DNA of 64,000 nt from Planctomycetota bacterium (GCA_013286045.1 JABDGM010000003.1:1-64000), one strand, 5' to 3'. Positions 10,491 through 19,942 are shown, counted from the stretch's first letter. Notes: generated from the sequence alone by a model not told the origin. Translations and numbers: made by a program.

Positions 10491-11990
10491 ATGAAACTCT
10501 ACATCGAAACCGTCGGCTGCCAGATGAACGAACTCGACAGCGAGCTCGTCGTCGCCAGCCTGCGCAAAGATGGCTACGAGCTCACGAATAATCCGCACGA
10601 CGCCGACACGATCCTCTTCAACACCTGCAGCGTCCGCCAACACGCCGAAGACAAAATCTACAGCGCTCTCGGCCGCCTCAAGAATGCGAAGCGCGAACAC
10701 CCGAACAAAGTCATCGGCGTCCTCGGCTGCATGGCCCAGAATCACCAGGGCATCATTTTCAAGCGCGCCCCCTACGTCGACTTGATCGTCGGCCCCGGCC
10801 AGCTCCACCAGGTGCCCGCGTTGGTACGCGACATTCGCGCCGAAGGCGTGACTCGCACGCAACGCATGGAAGTCAGCCTCGGCCGCAACGACGGCAGCCG
10901 CGACCAAATCGAGCGTAGCCACGAAAGCTTCGACCCGCTCCGCGATCCCGCGATGCGACCCACGCCGTACCAGGCGTATGTCCGCATCATGATCGGCTGC
11001 GATAAGTTCTGCACCTACTGCATTGTCCCCAGCGTCCGCGGCCCCGAACAAAGCCGCTCCCCGAGTGCCATCCTCGCCGAGTCGCGCCAACTCGCCGCCG
11101 AAGGCTGCCGAGAAATCACGCTCCTTGGCCAAACCGTCAACAGCTACCGCTTTCAAGAAGGTGACCGCCAATGGCGGCTTAGCGATCTTCTCGTCGCCCT
11201 GCACGATATCGAAGGCATCAATCGCATCAAGTTCGTCACCAACTACCCGAAAGACATGACGAACGACCTGCTGGCCGCCGTCCGCGATCTGCCGAAGGTC
11301 AGCAAGTATCTCCATATCCCCTTGCAAAGCGGTTCCAACACCGTGCTCGAACGCATGAAGCGCGGTTACACGGTAGAAGACTACCGCGAAATGCTCCTTC
11401 GCACCCGCGAGTGGATTCCAAACGTCGCCGTATCGAGCGATTTCATCGTAGGCTTCTGCGGCGAAACCGATGCCGAGTTCCAACTCACGATGGACCTCGT
11501 GCGCGAGTCGCGATTCAAAAACAGTTTTATCTTCAAATACAGTGAACGCCCCGGCACCAAGGGCGCCACTCTGTACGCCGATGACGTCCCCGACGAAGTC
11601 AAACGCCGCCGCAACAATGAGCTTCTCGCACTCCAAAACCAAATCAGCGAAGAAGACAACCACGCCTTCCTCGGCCGCGAGGTCGAAGTCCTCGTCGAGG
11701 GCCCCAGCAAAACCGCAGAAAAAGCGTCGGCGGCTGACAGTGAGGCGCCGGCAACTGCAAGCGGTCCCATCCAACTCACCGGCCGCACCCATTGCGACAG
11801 AATTGTCGTGTTCGACGGCAATCCTCGCCAAATCGGCCAGACGCTTCCCGTCACGATATACGACGCGAACGCCCACACGCTGTTCGGCGAGGTGGTCACG
11901 CGGCACTCAGGCGTCGAATTGTTCACGCTATCGGTGACCAAGCGTTCTGAGCCCGCCAGCCAAAAAGAAGCGCTGTCCATTTTGAAGTAA
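10491..11990 (+). CDS. miaB: tRNA-2-methylthio-N6-dimethylallyladenosine synthase MiaB
   Basis: UPF0004 'YIETVGCQMNELDSE', radical SAM 'CDKFCTYCIVPSVRGPEQSR', TRAM domain 'LTGRTHCDRIVVFDG'. Confidence 0.95.
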   Translation: MKLYIETVGCQMNELDSELVVASLRKDGYELTNNPHDADTILFNTCSVRQHAEDKIYSALGRLKNAKREHPNKVIGVLGCMAQNHQGIIFKRAPYVDLIVGPGQLHQVPALVRDIRAEGVTRTQRMEVSLGRNDGSRDQIERSHESFDPLRDPAMRPTPYQAYVRIMIGCDKFCTYCIVPSVRGPEQSRSPSAILAESRQLAAEGCREITLLGQTVNSYRFQEGDRQWRLSDLLVALHDIEGINRIKFVTNYPKDMTNDLLAAVRDLPKVSKYLHIPLQSGSNTVLERMKRGYTVEDYREMLLRTREWIPNVAVSSDFIVGFCGETDAEFQLTMDLVRESRFKNSFIFKYSERPGTKGATLYADDVPDEVKRRRNNELLALQNQISEEDNHAFLGREVEVLVEGPSKTAEKASAADSEAPATASGPIQLTGRTHCDRIVVFDGNPRQIGQTLPVTIYDANAHTLFGEVVTRHSGVELFTLSVTKRSEPASQKEALSILK

Positions 11991-12046
11991 CTAGTTACAA
12001 TAAAGGTTCCTCCAGGCGGTCGTCTCCGGCCTCTCCACGCGCTGTC

Positions 12047-15000
12047 ATGATCGACATCGACCGCCTTCGCTCTTGTCTCGACGACGCTCAAACCGCAGAG
12101 CCTTGGTTGCGTTCGCTTTGCGTCGCGAATCTGCCTGCCGCACTCGCCAACTTCACACGCATGGCGGACAACGGCGTCACGCTCGATCTGCTCACGCAAA
12201 TCAGCGAGCAATTCGCCGCGGCCGCCCCGATGCTCGCCGATCCGGACATGGCGATCAACAATCTCGAACGGTTTATCGCCGCCTCGCGGAACCCGATGGC
12301 GACGGCCGCCCTGTTCGAGCGCGATCCCGACGCCCTGCCGAACTTGCTTCAAATCTTTTCGACCAGTCAGTACCTCAGCGACCTGCTCGTCTCCGACAAA
12401 GAAGCCTACGACCTGCTGCGAATGACCGAAGGGCAACCGGTGGCTCGGTTGGCACTCGTCGATGAATTGGTGAACGAAGTCCGCTCGCTTCGCAACTATA
12501 ACGAAGTGCTCACATCGCTTCGTCGTTTCAAGCGACGCGAAACGCTGCGGATAGCGTATGGCGATATCGTCCGCAACCAGCCGGTCGATACCGTCGCACG
12601 CCAAATCTCCTACGTCGCGGATGCCATCGTCGAAGCCGCGCTCGATTACGCTCGCCGGCATCTGCAAGAGCAGTACGGCACGCCACTGCGGCCGGACCTG
12701 GAACGAAGCCGGTTCTGCGTCCTCGGTCTCGGCAAGCTGGGCGGTATTGAGTTGAACTACTCGAGCGATATCGACCTCATCTTCCTTTACGAATCCGACG
12801 GGCTGACCGACGCCCGACGAAACGTCACTAACCAGGAATACTTCGAACGGCTCTCCAAGGAGGTCGTGCGGTTGCTTACCGAATCTTCGGACCTCGGGAC
12901 CGCATATCGCGTTGACTTGCGGCTGCGGCCAGATGGGACGCACGGCGCAATCTGCATGAGCTTCGATAGCACGCTGTCGTACTACGACGTCAAAGGCCGC
13001 ACCTGGGAACGGCAGGCGTTCGTCAAAGCGCGACCGATCGCGGGGGACCGTGAACTCGGCCGCGAGCTGCTGAAGCGCCTGGAGCCTTGGATCTATCGCA
13101 AGTACCTCAGCCTGGCGGATATCACCGGCATCAAGTCGCTCAAACGCCGTATTGAGCATCGCACGGAGAGCGAAGGCGGCGATTTGCGGAACGTCAAAAC
13201 GGGTCATGGTGGCATTCGCGATATTGAATTTGTGATTCAGTTTCTGCAACTGCTTAACGGCGGTGGGCTTCCTGAAGTACGCACCGGCAATACGCTGGAC
13301 GCGATCTCTCGCCTTGAAAAGGCAGGGTCGCTCACGCCGGACGAACGCGGCAAACTCGAGGACAACTACAACCTGCTGCGTAAGCTGGAACATCGGCTGC
13401 AGATCATGTTCGATCTCAAGACGCACATGCTGCCGGATGATCGAACCGAACTTACTAAGGTCGCGGTTCGGATGGGGTACACCGGTACGCGGCATCACTC
13501 GCCGTTGCAGTCGTTCCGCGATGACTACACGCGGCGAACGCGGCAGAATCGGGAGATGCTGGATCACCTGCTGCACAATGCCTTTCCTGGTGACGGGGTT
13601 GCGGAGCCGGAAGTTGATCTTGTGAACGACCCTGATCCGCCGGCGGAGCGCATTCAGCGGGTGCTGGGCCGGTACCCGTTTGAGGATGTCCAGGCCGCGT
13701 ATCAGAACCTGATGGAACTCGCGACGGAAAAAATCCGCTTCCTTTCCACGCGCCGCTGCCGGCATTTTTTGGCCGCCATTGCTCCGCGGCTGCTGGCGGC
13801 GATTGCTCAGACGCCGGAGCCGGATACGACGCTCGTGAACCTGACCCGGGTGAGTGATTCGCTCGGCGGCAAGGCGGCGCTCTGGGAGCTGTTCAGCTTC
13901 AATCGGCCGTCGCTCGAACTGTACGTGCGGTTGTGTGCGGCCTGCCCTTACCTGTCGGGCATCCTCACGAGCAATCCGGGCATGATCGATGAGCTGATGG
14001 ACAGCATGCTGGTCGAGCACTTGCCGACGCTCGCGATCCTGGAGGAGTCGCTGGCCGAGTTGAGCCGCGGGGCCGAGGATATCGATCCGATTTTGCATAG
14101 CTTTAAAAATGCTCAGCACTTGCGTGTAGGCGTGCGTGACGTGGTCGGTAAGGACGACATTCGATCGACGCACGCGGCGCTGGCGGATATCGCGGAGGCG
14201 GTGCTCAAACAAATTGGCCAGCGGGAGTATGCGAAGCTCACGTCGAAGTTTGGCAACCCGATGATTGGGCGGCCTAGTGAGCATGAGCTGGCAAACGAGA
14301 TCACGCGGCGGCATTGGGAGCGGTTCGCCGCGCGCGAATCGGACGTGTGCCAACCGGTGGTGCTCGCACTTGGCAAGCTGGGCGGGCGGGAGCCGAACTA
14401 TCATAGCGATCTCGACCTCATCTTTTTGTTCGAGGCGGGCGGAAATACGTTCCCGTCGCTCGCGCGCGGGGATCGGGCGTCGGCGACGATTACGAGCAAT
14501 AGCCATTTTTTCAGCGAGTTCGGGCAGCGGCTGATTCGGGTGTGCAACCAACTCGGTCCGTTTGGGCGGCTGTACGAGGTGGATGCCCGGCTGCGTCCGA
14601 CTGGCAAGAGCGGGGCGCTTGCGGTTTCGTTCGATGCGCTGGCCAGGTACTTTGCGGAAGGGCCAGCCCAACTTTGGGAGCGGCAGGCGTTGTGCAAGGC
14701 TCGGCCGGTGTTCGGCAGTGAAGCAGCTCGCGCGGCGGCGATGGAGATCGTGTCGGCGGCGGCCTACGGCACGCCTTGGCGGCCGGCGTTCGCGACGGAG
14801 ATTCGCGCAATGCGGACTCGACTTGAAGACACGGCGTCGAAGCGGAACTTGAAGCGCGGGCCGGGCGGCACGGTGGATACCGAGTTCCTGGTACAAATGC
14901 TGCAGCTGAAACATGGCGGAGCCGATGCTTCCGTTCGCGTGCCGGGGACGCTGGACGCGCTCACGGCGTTGGAAACAGGCGGGTACATCGCGGGCGATGA

Positions 15001-15232
15001 TGCCGCATTCTTCAGCCAGAGCTACCGGTTCCAGCGGAGTATTGAAGCCCGCATTCGGTTGATGGACGCGACGGGCCGGCATGAGGTTCCGGAAAGCGAT
15101 CGGGAACTGGCGAAGCTGGCGTACTTGCTGGGTTATGCGAATCCGCGGGCTCTAGTGGGCGAGGCGGAGCATACGTTTGCGGAGACTCGCGAGCGATTCA
15201 ATCGAATCTTCGACGCGGCGGAACGCGGCTAA
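12047..15232 (+). CDS. glnE: bifunctional glutamine synthetase adenylyltransferase/deadenylyltransferase GlnE
   Basis: 1061 aa with two nucleotidyltransferase motifs: GLGKLGGIELNYSSDIDLIFLYE and ALGKLGGREPNYHSDLDLIFLFE. Confidence 0.95.
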   Translation: MIDIDRLRSCLDDAQTAEPWLRSLCVANLPAALANFTRMADNGVTLDLLTQISEQFAAAAPMLADPDMAINNLERFIAASRNPMATAALFERDPDALPNLLQIFSTSQYLSDLLVSDKEAYDLLRMTEGQPVARLALVDELVNEVRSLRNYNEVLTSLRRFKRRETLRIAYGDIVRNQPVDTVARQISYVADAIVEAALDYARRHLQEQYGTPLRPDLERSRFCVLGLGKLGGIELNYSSDIDLIFLYESDGLTDARRNVTNQEYFERLSKEVVRLLTESSDLGTAYRVDLRLRPDGTHGAICMSFDSTLSYYDVKGRTWERQAFVKARPIAGDRELGRELLKRLEPWIYRKYLSLADITGIKSLKRRIEHRTESEGGDLRNVKTGHGGIRDIEFVIQFLQLLNGGGLPEVRTGNTLDAISRLEKAGSLTPDERGKLEDNYNLLRKLEHRLQIMFDLKTHMLPDDRTELTKVAVRMGYTGTRHHSPLQSFRDDYTRRTRQNREMLDHLLHNAFPGDGVAEPEVDLVNDPDPPAERIQRVLGRYPFEDVQAAYQNLMELATEKIRFLSTRRCRHFLAAIAPRLLAAIAQTPEPDTTLVNLTRVSDSLGGKAALWELFSFNRPSLELYVRLCAACPYLSGILTSNPGMIDELMDSMLVEHLPTLAILEESLAELSRGAEDIDPILHSFKNAQHLRVGVRDVVGKDDIRSTHAALADIAEAVLKQIGQREYAKLTSKFGNPMIGRPSEHELANEITRRHWERFAARESDVCQPVVLALGKLGGREPNYHSDLDLIFLFEAGGNTFPSLARGDRASATITSNSHFFSEFGQRLIRVCNQLGPFGRLYEVDARLRPTGKSGALAVSFDALARYFAEGPAQLWERQALCKARPVFGSEAARAAAMEIVSAAAYGTPWRPAFATEIRAMRTRLEDTASKRNLKRGPGGTVDTEFLVQMLQLKHGGADASVRVPGTLDALTALETGGYIAGDDAAFFSQSYRFQRSIEARIRLMDATGRHEVPESDRELAKLAYLLGYANPRALVGEAEHTFAETRERFNRIFDAAERG

Positions 15233-15712
15233 ATGCCGGCTCGGGATTGCCTCACCTCGCCGCGGCGAGTTCCGAGCAACCCAGCCCTCTCCTGAAGGGA
15301 AACGGGGGAGAGCGGTTTTTGTCGCGGCGCGCGAAGTCGATTTTTTAATACAATATTCATGGGTATTGGAACCCCGTCTCGGCGCGCGACTCTGGAAAAA
15401 CCGTGCTTTGCCGCAACTTGATGCTCCCGTGGTCGGGTATTTTTGAGATTCCTGGCGCGCTCGCGAAGCAAAAATCGAACGGATTCGGATTCTAAAAGGT
15501 ATGCGCGCAGCGTGAGCCGTGCCCGCCCACTACTTGCGGCTGGCTGGTGTCGCGGTAGGTTGTCAAAGAGCGAAAGCTGGCGTAGTGCGTGTGATCGTAG
15601 TGATTATTATACTTTTGTACAGTACTTTTTTGGCCACCAGAAAGAGGTCTTTGGGAGACTTCAGCAGGTAGCAGGCAATTTCTTTCGATGACGTGCAAGC
15701 CATCGACAGGAA

Positions 15713-15743
15713 GAGCACTGCTGGACAAGCCAGCAGTGGCACC
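15713..15743. repeat. dispersed palindrome family B, copy 1 (CACTGCTGG-acaag-CCAGCAGTG)
   Basis: Perfect 9-bp arms; near-identical copy at 17716-17748. Confidence 0.8.
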
Positions 15744-16151
15744 TGGCCAAAGCACGACGTTCAAGTCGCCGTGGATACGGTGACCGATTACGAAGGCCTG
15801 ACTGGTCGGTTGAAGAGCGGTGAGCCAGACTTGGCGAAGTCTGAAATCACGCATATTTGCATTGACCCGCTCCCCGGTCAGCCAGTTATGTATATTGGGA
15901 TTCGGGAATTTATTCAGCAGTTGCCGCGTGAGAAGGCAGGGACGTAATTTTGGAACAACAACAACTGCTCCGTCCTCGCCCACTGGACAACTGATGTTGG
16001 TTCCACGCAGCAGCCAGTGGACAGCGGCGAACGTTACTCGCCATCACAACTGACTTCCGACCATATGCACGTGCACATGCATAAAAATTAGCCGAGTTGA
16101 TTTCCAGCACACATCTCGTAGCAGATTTTTTGCCGCAGGAGGAACAAAGAG

Positions 16152-16574
16152 ATGAGACCCCTATTTTGTTGTTCGCTGACATTTGCGGCCACGATTGGGT
16201 TCGCGACCGCGACATTTGCCCAATTCGGAAACTACGTCAACGGAGCAAGCCTGACTGGACGCAACAACCTTGATCAGAATGGGGTCAGCGGGGTCAACGG
16301 AGCAAGCGTGACCGGACGCAACAACCTCGATCAGAATGGGGTCAGTGGGGTCAACGGTGCAAGCCTGACCGGACGCAACAACCTCGGTCAGAATGGGGTC
16401 AGTGGGGTCAACGGTGCAAGCCTGACTGGACGCAACAACCTCGATCAGAATGGGGTCAGCGGGGTCAACGGTGCAAGCCTGACCGGACGCAACAACCTCG
16501 GTCAGAATGGGGGCAGTGGGGTCAACGGTGCAAGCCTGACTGGACGCAACAACCTCGGTCAGAACTCGTTCTGA
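16152..16574 (+). CDS. secreted tandem-repeat protein, 19-aa unit VNGASLTGRNNLDQNGVSG
   Basis: RBS-like aggagg upstream, signal peptide MRPLFCCSLTFAATIGFATATFA, then five full repeats plus a truncated sixth. Confidence 0.8.
   Translation: MRPLFCCSLTFAATIGFATATFAQFGNYVNGASLTGRNNLDQNGVSGVNGASVTGRNNLDQNGVSGVNGASLTGRNNLGQNGVSGVNGASLTGRNNLDQNGVSGVNGASLTGRNNLGQNGGSGVNGASLTGRNNLGQNSF
16236..16571 (+). repeat. 57-bp tandem repeat (about 5.9 copies)
   Basis: Units at 16236, 16293, 16350, 16407, 16464 and 16521 (last truncated), differing at only a few positions. Confidence 0.95.
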
Positions 16575-16800
16575 AAGTTGACGGAATACGGTTCGCGTCG
16601 TTTCGAGGCCGAACAGGATTCCGGATTGCAACCAATCCAAGTTGCGAACCCTGCGGGTTCGATGGTCGCCCTGGCCATCGTCACCGACGGTGTCGCTCCG
16701 CTCGCGTTGGGCGCGATAGCAATTACATAGTCCTGGTCGATGTGGAGGGACCAGAAGAGAGTGGTGTTCGAGATTGATCAGCGCGTTTTGCGGTCGCTGC

Positions 16801-16848
16801 CTCTTGCGGCTGCGCCGCCCAGGTTCGAGAACCTGGGCTACCCAGGGG
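16801..16848. repeat. dispersed repeat family C, copy 1 (ctcttgcggctgcgccgccCAGGTTCGAGAACCTGggctaccca)
   Basis: Contains perfect hairpin CCCAGGTTC-GA-GAACCTGGG at 16818-16837; related copy at 18931-18980. Confidence 0.7.
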
Positions 16849-16871
16849 TGCGTAAGCGGTAGGATGAGAGC

Positions 16872-17073
16872 ATGGAAAATCCGGCCAGCAATAAATCGCC
16901 CCGAGTTGTCACCGTGTTGGTTGGCGTCTTTTTTTTTGCTCGTCGTCGCCTACCTACTTCCCCTTGCCGTAGTTTTTCTGGATGAGGCGGTGTTTCGCAC
17001 TTACTTCATTAGCCGCGCACTGCCCGAATCGGCTGGCGATACATTCAGGAAGCTCTATCCTTTCCACAGATAG
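16872..17073 (+). pseudogene. small membrane protein gene with reading frame broken at a 9-T homopolymer
   Basis: ATG at 16872 gives MENPASNKSPRVVTVLVGVFFF, then goes out of frame at TTTTTTTTT; removing one T continues as LLVVAYLLPLAVVFLDEAVFRTYFISRALPESAGDTFRKLYPFHR. Confidence 0.6.
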
Positions 17074-17121
17074 TGCTCCCGGTCTCGAAAATAATTTTCC
17101 ATTAGCGCGCTAATAGGATCG

Positions 17122-17568
17122 ATGACACACCGGAAGCTGCGAATCGCGTGGTCGGTTGTGTGGGGGATGGGGGCGGTGCTGCTGGTCGCGTTTTGGGTGC
17201 GGAGTTATTGGGTGCATGATTTTTACTATGGTTGGTTTCATCCGACTGGGTTCGTGCAAATAGATTCTGACTATGGTCGGCTTCGACTAATTGCAATTGA
17301 TGAAACGGCTCCGCGGAATTCTCAATGGGAGTGTGAATCCAGAGACGCGGTTGGAACTGACGGGCAATGGCGATGGTACTTCGCGCTTGAAAGGCAGCCT
17401 CGATGGCGGCTACTTGCAATCGTTCCTGATTGGTTGGCGTTCGGTCTAGCAACTGTTGCTTCGGCGCTGCCTTGGACGAATTGGTGGAAGCGTTTCAGCG
17501 TACGCTTCCTGCTAATAGTGATGACGCTTGTGGCAGTTGTGCTAGGGGTGTTCGCTTGGCGGCATTGA
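17122..17568 (+). CDS. hypothetical membrane protein
   Basis: 148 aa, N-terminal TM and C-terminal TM (FLLIVMTLVAVVLGVFAW). Confidence 0.65.
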   Translation: MTHRKLRIAWSVVWGMGAVLLVAFWVRSYWVHDFYYGWFHPTGFVQIDSDYGRLRLIAIDETAPRNSQWECESRDAVGTDGQWRWYFALERQPRWRLLAIVPDWLAFGLATVASALPWTNWWKRFSVRFLLIVMTLVAVVLGVFAWRH

Positions 17569-17622
17569 AAACGGAATGGGAGGCACCGTGAGGTGTGAAT
17601 TGCTTGGTTGGTGGGGTGGGTA

Positions 17623-17644
17623 ACTGGTCGCTGAAGCGACCAGT
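17623..17644. repeat. palindrome family A, copy 1: ACTGGTCGCT-GA-AGCGACCAGT (intergenic)
   Basis: Perfect 10-bp arms; other copies at 23822-23843 and 53561-53582. Confidence 0.9.
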
Positions 17645-17715
17645 CCGTGCGGAGGGTTACACTTTCTCGATTGGAACGCTCTTCGTTCGTTAGGGTGCAA
17701 AACTACGGCAAGGCG

Positions 17716-17748
17716 GAGCACTGCTGGGCAAAGCCAGCAGCGGCACCC
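17716..17748. repeat. dispersed palindrome family B, copy 2
   Basis: gagcactgctgggcaaagccagcagcggcaccc, near-identical to 15713-15743. Confidence 0.8.
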
Positions 17749-17758
17749 GGCGAGCATG

Positions 17759-18739
17759 TTAGCGGCTGGACTTTGGAATCATTTTTAAGAATTTGGTGGA
17801 GACGGTATCGCCGAAGAGTTGGCCGGCGATTTTGACGATTTTTTTTGCTTTGGCATAGTCCTTGTGATTCACTGCATCGAGAACCCAATTGTGGAGTTTT
17901 ATCCCGACTCCATCGGCATAGAGCGTATTCGTTGGACACAAGCAACAGGCTTTGAGGGCGTCTGCCGTTTTGTCTTCGAATTTCTTGCGGTTATTGCTGC
18001 GGTCATAATAGATGGCGCCGATGAGGCCCATTCGATTGGTCGAGCGATAGTGCTTGTCGCCGTAGATCAATGGGTCGGTGGAATCTGCCTCGGCCCATTG
18101 CTCATCGAGAATTTTCTGATGACGTTCGGTGGACTGAGCAAAACCGCCGGTGGGTTCAATGCACAGGTCGCCCATTTGCAGGAAGACGTGCTGTGGAATT
18201 TCTTGTGCCCGCGTTTTGATTCCGAGTTGTAGTCCAACAACCGAGTAGAGAATGGCGGATGAAACACAGTTGAAAGTTCCTTTGTCTAGCAGCAGGGCCA
18301 TATTCACCTGGCCAGTCTTAAAGCCGCCGTGGAGCGGGTGTTTGTAGAGGTATTTGGCGAGGGCTTTTGCTTTTTCTTCCAGCGTGGTCGCGCTGGAGAT
18401 GGCTTGGCCGGCGCGATTGGCGATGGCGTCGATCTTTTCGGCGTACTTCAGTCGCTTCTGTGGATCGGTGATGCCTGAGGCGACGATCAAGGTGTCTTTA
18501 ACATCGCATTGTTCGGGATGGCCGGCGGCGATCCTTTTGAAGATCTCGAGCTCGGGCTCGGCGATGAGAGGTCTATTCTTTTGATCGGCTAATTTCGCGA
18601 CCTCTTCGAGGGCCACGAGGGGGGCGATATGGTTCTTAGAAAACTTGTAGAAAGCAGCGGTATCGGCGAGTGCCGGGACGGCGCTTGCGGTTAGCAAGAT
18701 CAGGCTGAGGGAGAGCCAGGATAGGGATTTTGCGAACAT
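17759..18739 (-). CDS. secreted transglutaminase-like protein
   Basis: Signal peptide MFAKSLSWLSLSLILLTASAVPALA; 'GTFNCVSSAILYSVVGLQLGI...QHVFLQM' resembles a transglutaminase-like Cys/His core. Confidence 0.6.
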   Translation of the reverse strand: MFAKSLSWLSLSLILLTASAVPALADTAAFYKFSKNHIAPLVALEEVAKLADQKNRPLIAEPELEIFKRIAAGHPEQCDVKDTLIVASGITDPQKRLKYAEKIDAIANRAGQAISSATTLEEKAKALAKYLYKHPLHGGFKTGQVNMALLLDKGTFNCVSSAILYSVVGLQLGIKTRAQEIPQHVFLQMGDLCIEPTGGFAQSTERHQKILDEQWAEADSTDPLIYGDKHYRSTNRMGLIGAIYYDRSNNRKKFEDKTADALKACCLCPTNTLYADGVGIKLHNWVLDAVNHKDYAKAKKIVKIAGQLFGDTVSTKFLKMIPKSSR

Positions 18740-18930
18740 GGTTACCACCACGGAGCAACACGGCGGCGGGATGGAAGTCATCCCACGAAACTGCTTCACC
18801 GGGGGCTCTTACGGTGGAAAACGAGAGTGTTACAGGCGCGTGGAATTTGCGAATTCTTCGGCCGCGGCTATTGGTTTCTGCGCGCGGATGAAGGCTGCCC
18901 AGTGGGCGGAAACGGTGGAACTTTGATACG

Positions 18931-18980
18931 CCTCTTGCGGCTTCGCCGCCCACCATCAGAGAACCTGGGGTACCCATGGG
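18931..18980. repeat. dispersed repeat family C, copy 2
   Basis: cctcttgcggcttcgccgcccaccatcagagaacctggggtacccatggg parallels 16801-16848. Confidence 0.65.
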
Positions 18981-18991
18981 CCGGCGGTTGG

Positions 18992-19240
18992 TTAGCTGCG
19001 GCTGTTCCAATCTTGCCATTCGCGCCATTCGGCTTCTTGGCTTTTTCGCAGCAAGTAGCCGGGCAGCATGCAAGCGCCAAGAGATACGGCGCCGGCGGCG
19101 ACGGCCACCAAGGCGTGATACTTTCGGAGCGCTTCCGCGGCCTCCCAGGGACCGGAGGAGTTGCGGACGATTCCGCTGAGGATCGTGCAGCTACCGAAGT
19201 ACAGAACGACAAACAGTGCGAGTCCTGCTACGCAGCGCAT
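18992..19240 (-). CDS. small two-TM hypothetical protein
   Basis: 82 aa, MRCVAGLALFVVLYFGS... and HALVAVAAGAVSLGACMLPGYLL. Confidence 0.45.
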   Translation of the reverse strand: MRCVAGLALFVVLYFGSCTILSGIVRNSSGPWEAAEALRKYHALVAVAAGAVSLGACMLPGYLLRKSQEAEWREWQDWNSRS

Positions 19241-19330
19241 GCCGATTTCTCCATGCGAGACCGAAAAGCCCGTGAAAGCGTAGCATATTCCGCACGGCCG
19301 GTTGTATCGCGGGTGCGACAGTTTTGCAGG

Positions 19331-19750
19331 TCAGTTAGATGAGCCGGCCGGAGCCTTTGTTACATGGGGAACGCTCGATTCCTGCCAGCGCTCCAGTTGA
19401 TAGCCGAGAGGCGTTGCACGGATGACCACCGTGTGTTGACGATCGTATTGGTCGCCGTCGGCGTACCAAGTGACCGTTGCAGCGAAACGTCGCTGGCCGT
19501 GCAAAATATCGTTCCAAGATCTCTTCAGAAGTTGGGCCGTGACAGTCTTTGTGGTGGCTGATTCATAATGAAGAAACGCGGCGGATCCGGTTGGGCGATC
19601 GACGAGTTGATATGGATCCGACCGACCGTCGTTGATTGCGGCGTTGCATCGCATGGCTTTGGCAGTTGGGTAGACAACCCAGATGAACAATGCGATTGCC
19701 AACACGGCGACGACTGTTAGCAGGCGCCTTAAAGAGAACGTTGGACGCAT
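19331..19750 (-). CDS. hypothetical membrane-anchored protein
   Basis: MRPTFSLRRLLTVVAVLAIALFIWVVYPTAKA..., N-terminal anchor followed by a soluble domain. Confidence 0.55.
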   Translation of the reverse strand: MRPTFSLRRLLTVVAVLAIALFIWVVYPTAKAMRCNAAINDGRSDPYQLVDRPTGSAAFLHYESATTKTVTAQLLKRSWNDILHGQRRFAATVTWYADGDQYDRQHTVVIRATPLGYQLERWQESSVPHVTKAPAGSSN

Positions 19751-19942
19751 TGCCGTTCTGGGTGGTGAGGTTTTGAATCGAACTGAATTGAGGCTGCCGC
19801 AATCGAGAGAACTCGCGTAGACCAATATACAAAGGTTACGAGAGTCTGGGTTTGAGCGGCTGGACCGCAGAAAGCGGTAGATGACCAGCCGTTGATTTAA
19901 CTGGCAAGTCGGACTGGCTTTGCGGCGGCTTTCGCAAAACTG

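Noticed and set aside
10155-11906. 583-aa antisense ORF opposite miaB
   Set aside because: No recognisable motifs; shadow ORF of a well-supported + strand gene.
11381-15082. 1233-aa antisense ORF opposite glnE and the end of miaB
   Set aside because: Arg/Pro/Leu/Gln-rich translation without domain motifs; GlnE on the + strand has clear catalytic motifs. Explained by high GC and codon bias removing stops from the opposite frame.
16236-16571. CRISPR-like array
   Set aside because: Units are contiguous without unique spacers and encode a continuous protein; it is a coding minisatellite.
16161-16640. 159-aa antisense ORF across the 57-bp tandem repeat
   Set aside because: A repeat unit divisible by three keeps several frames open; the sense frame has a signal peptide and RBS, the antisense frame does not.
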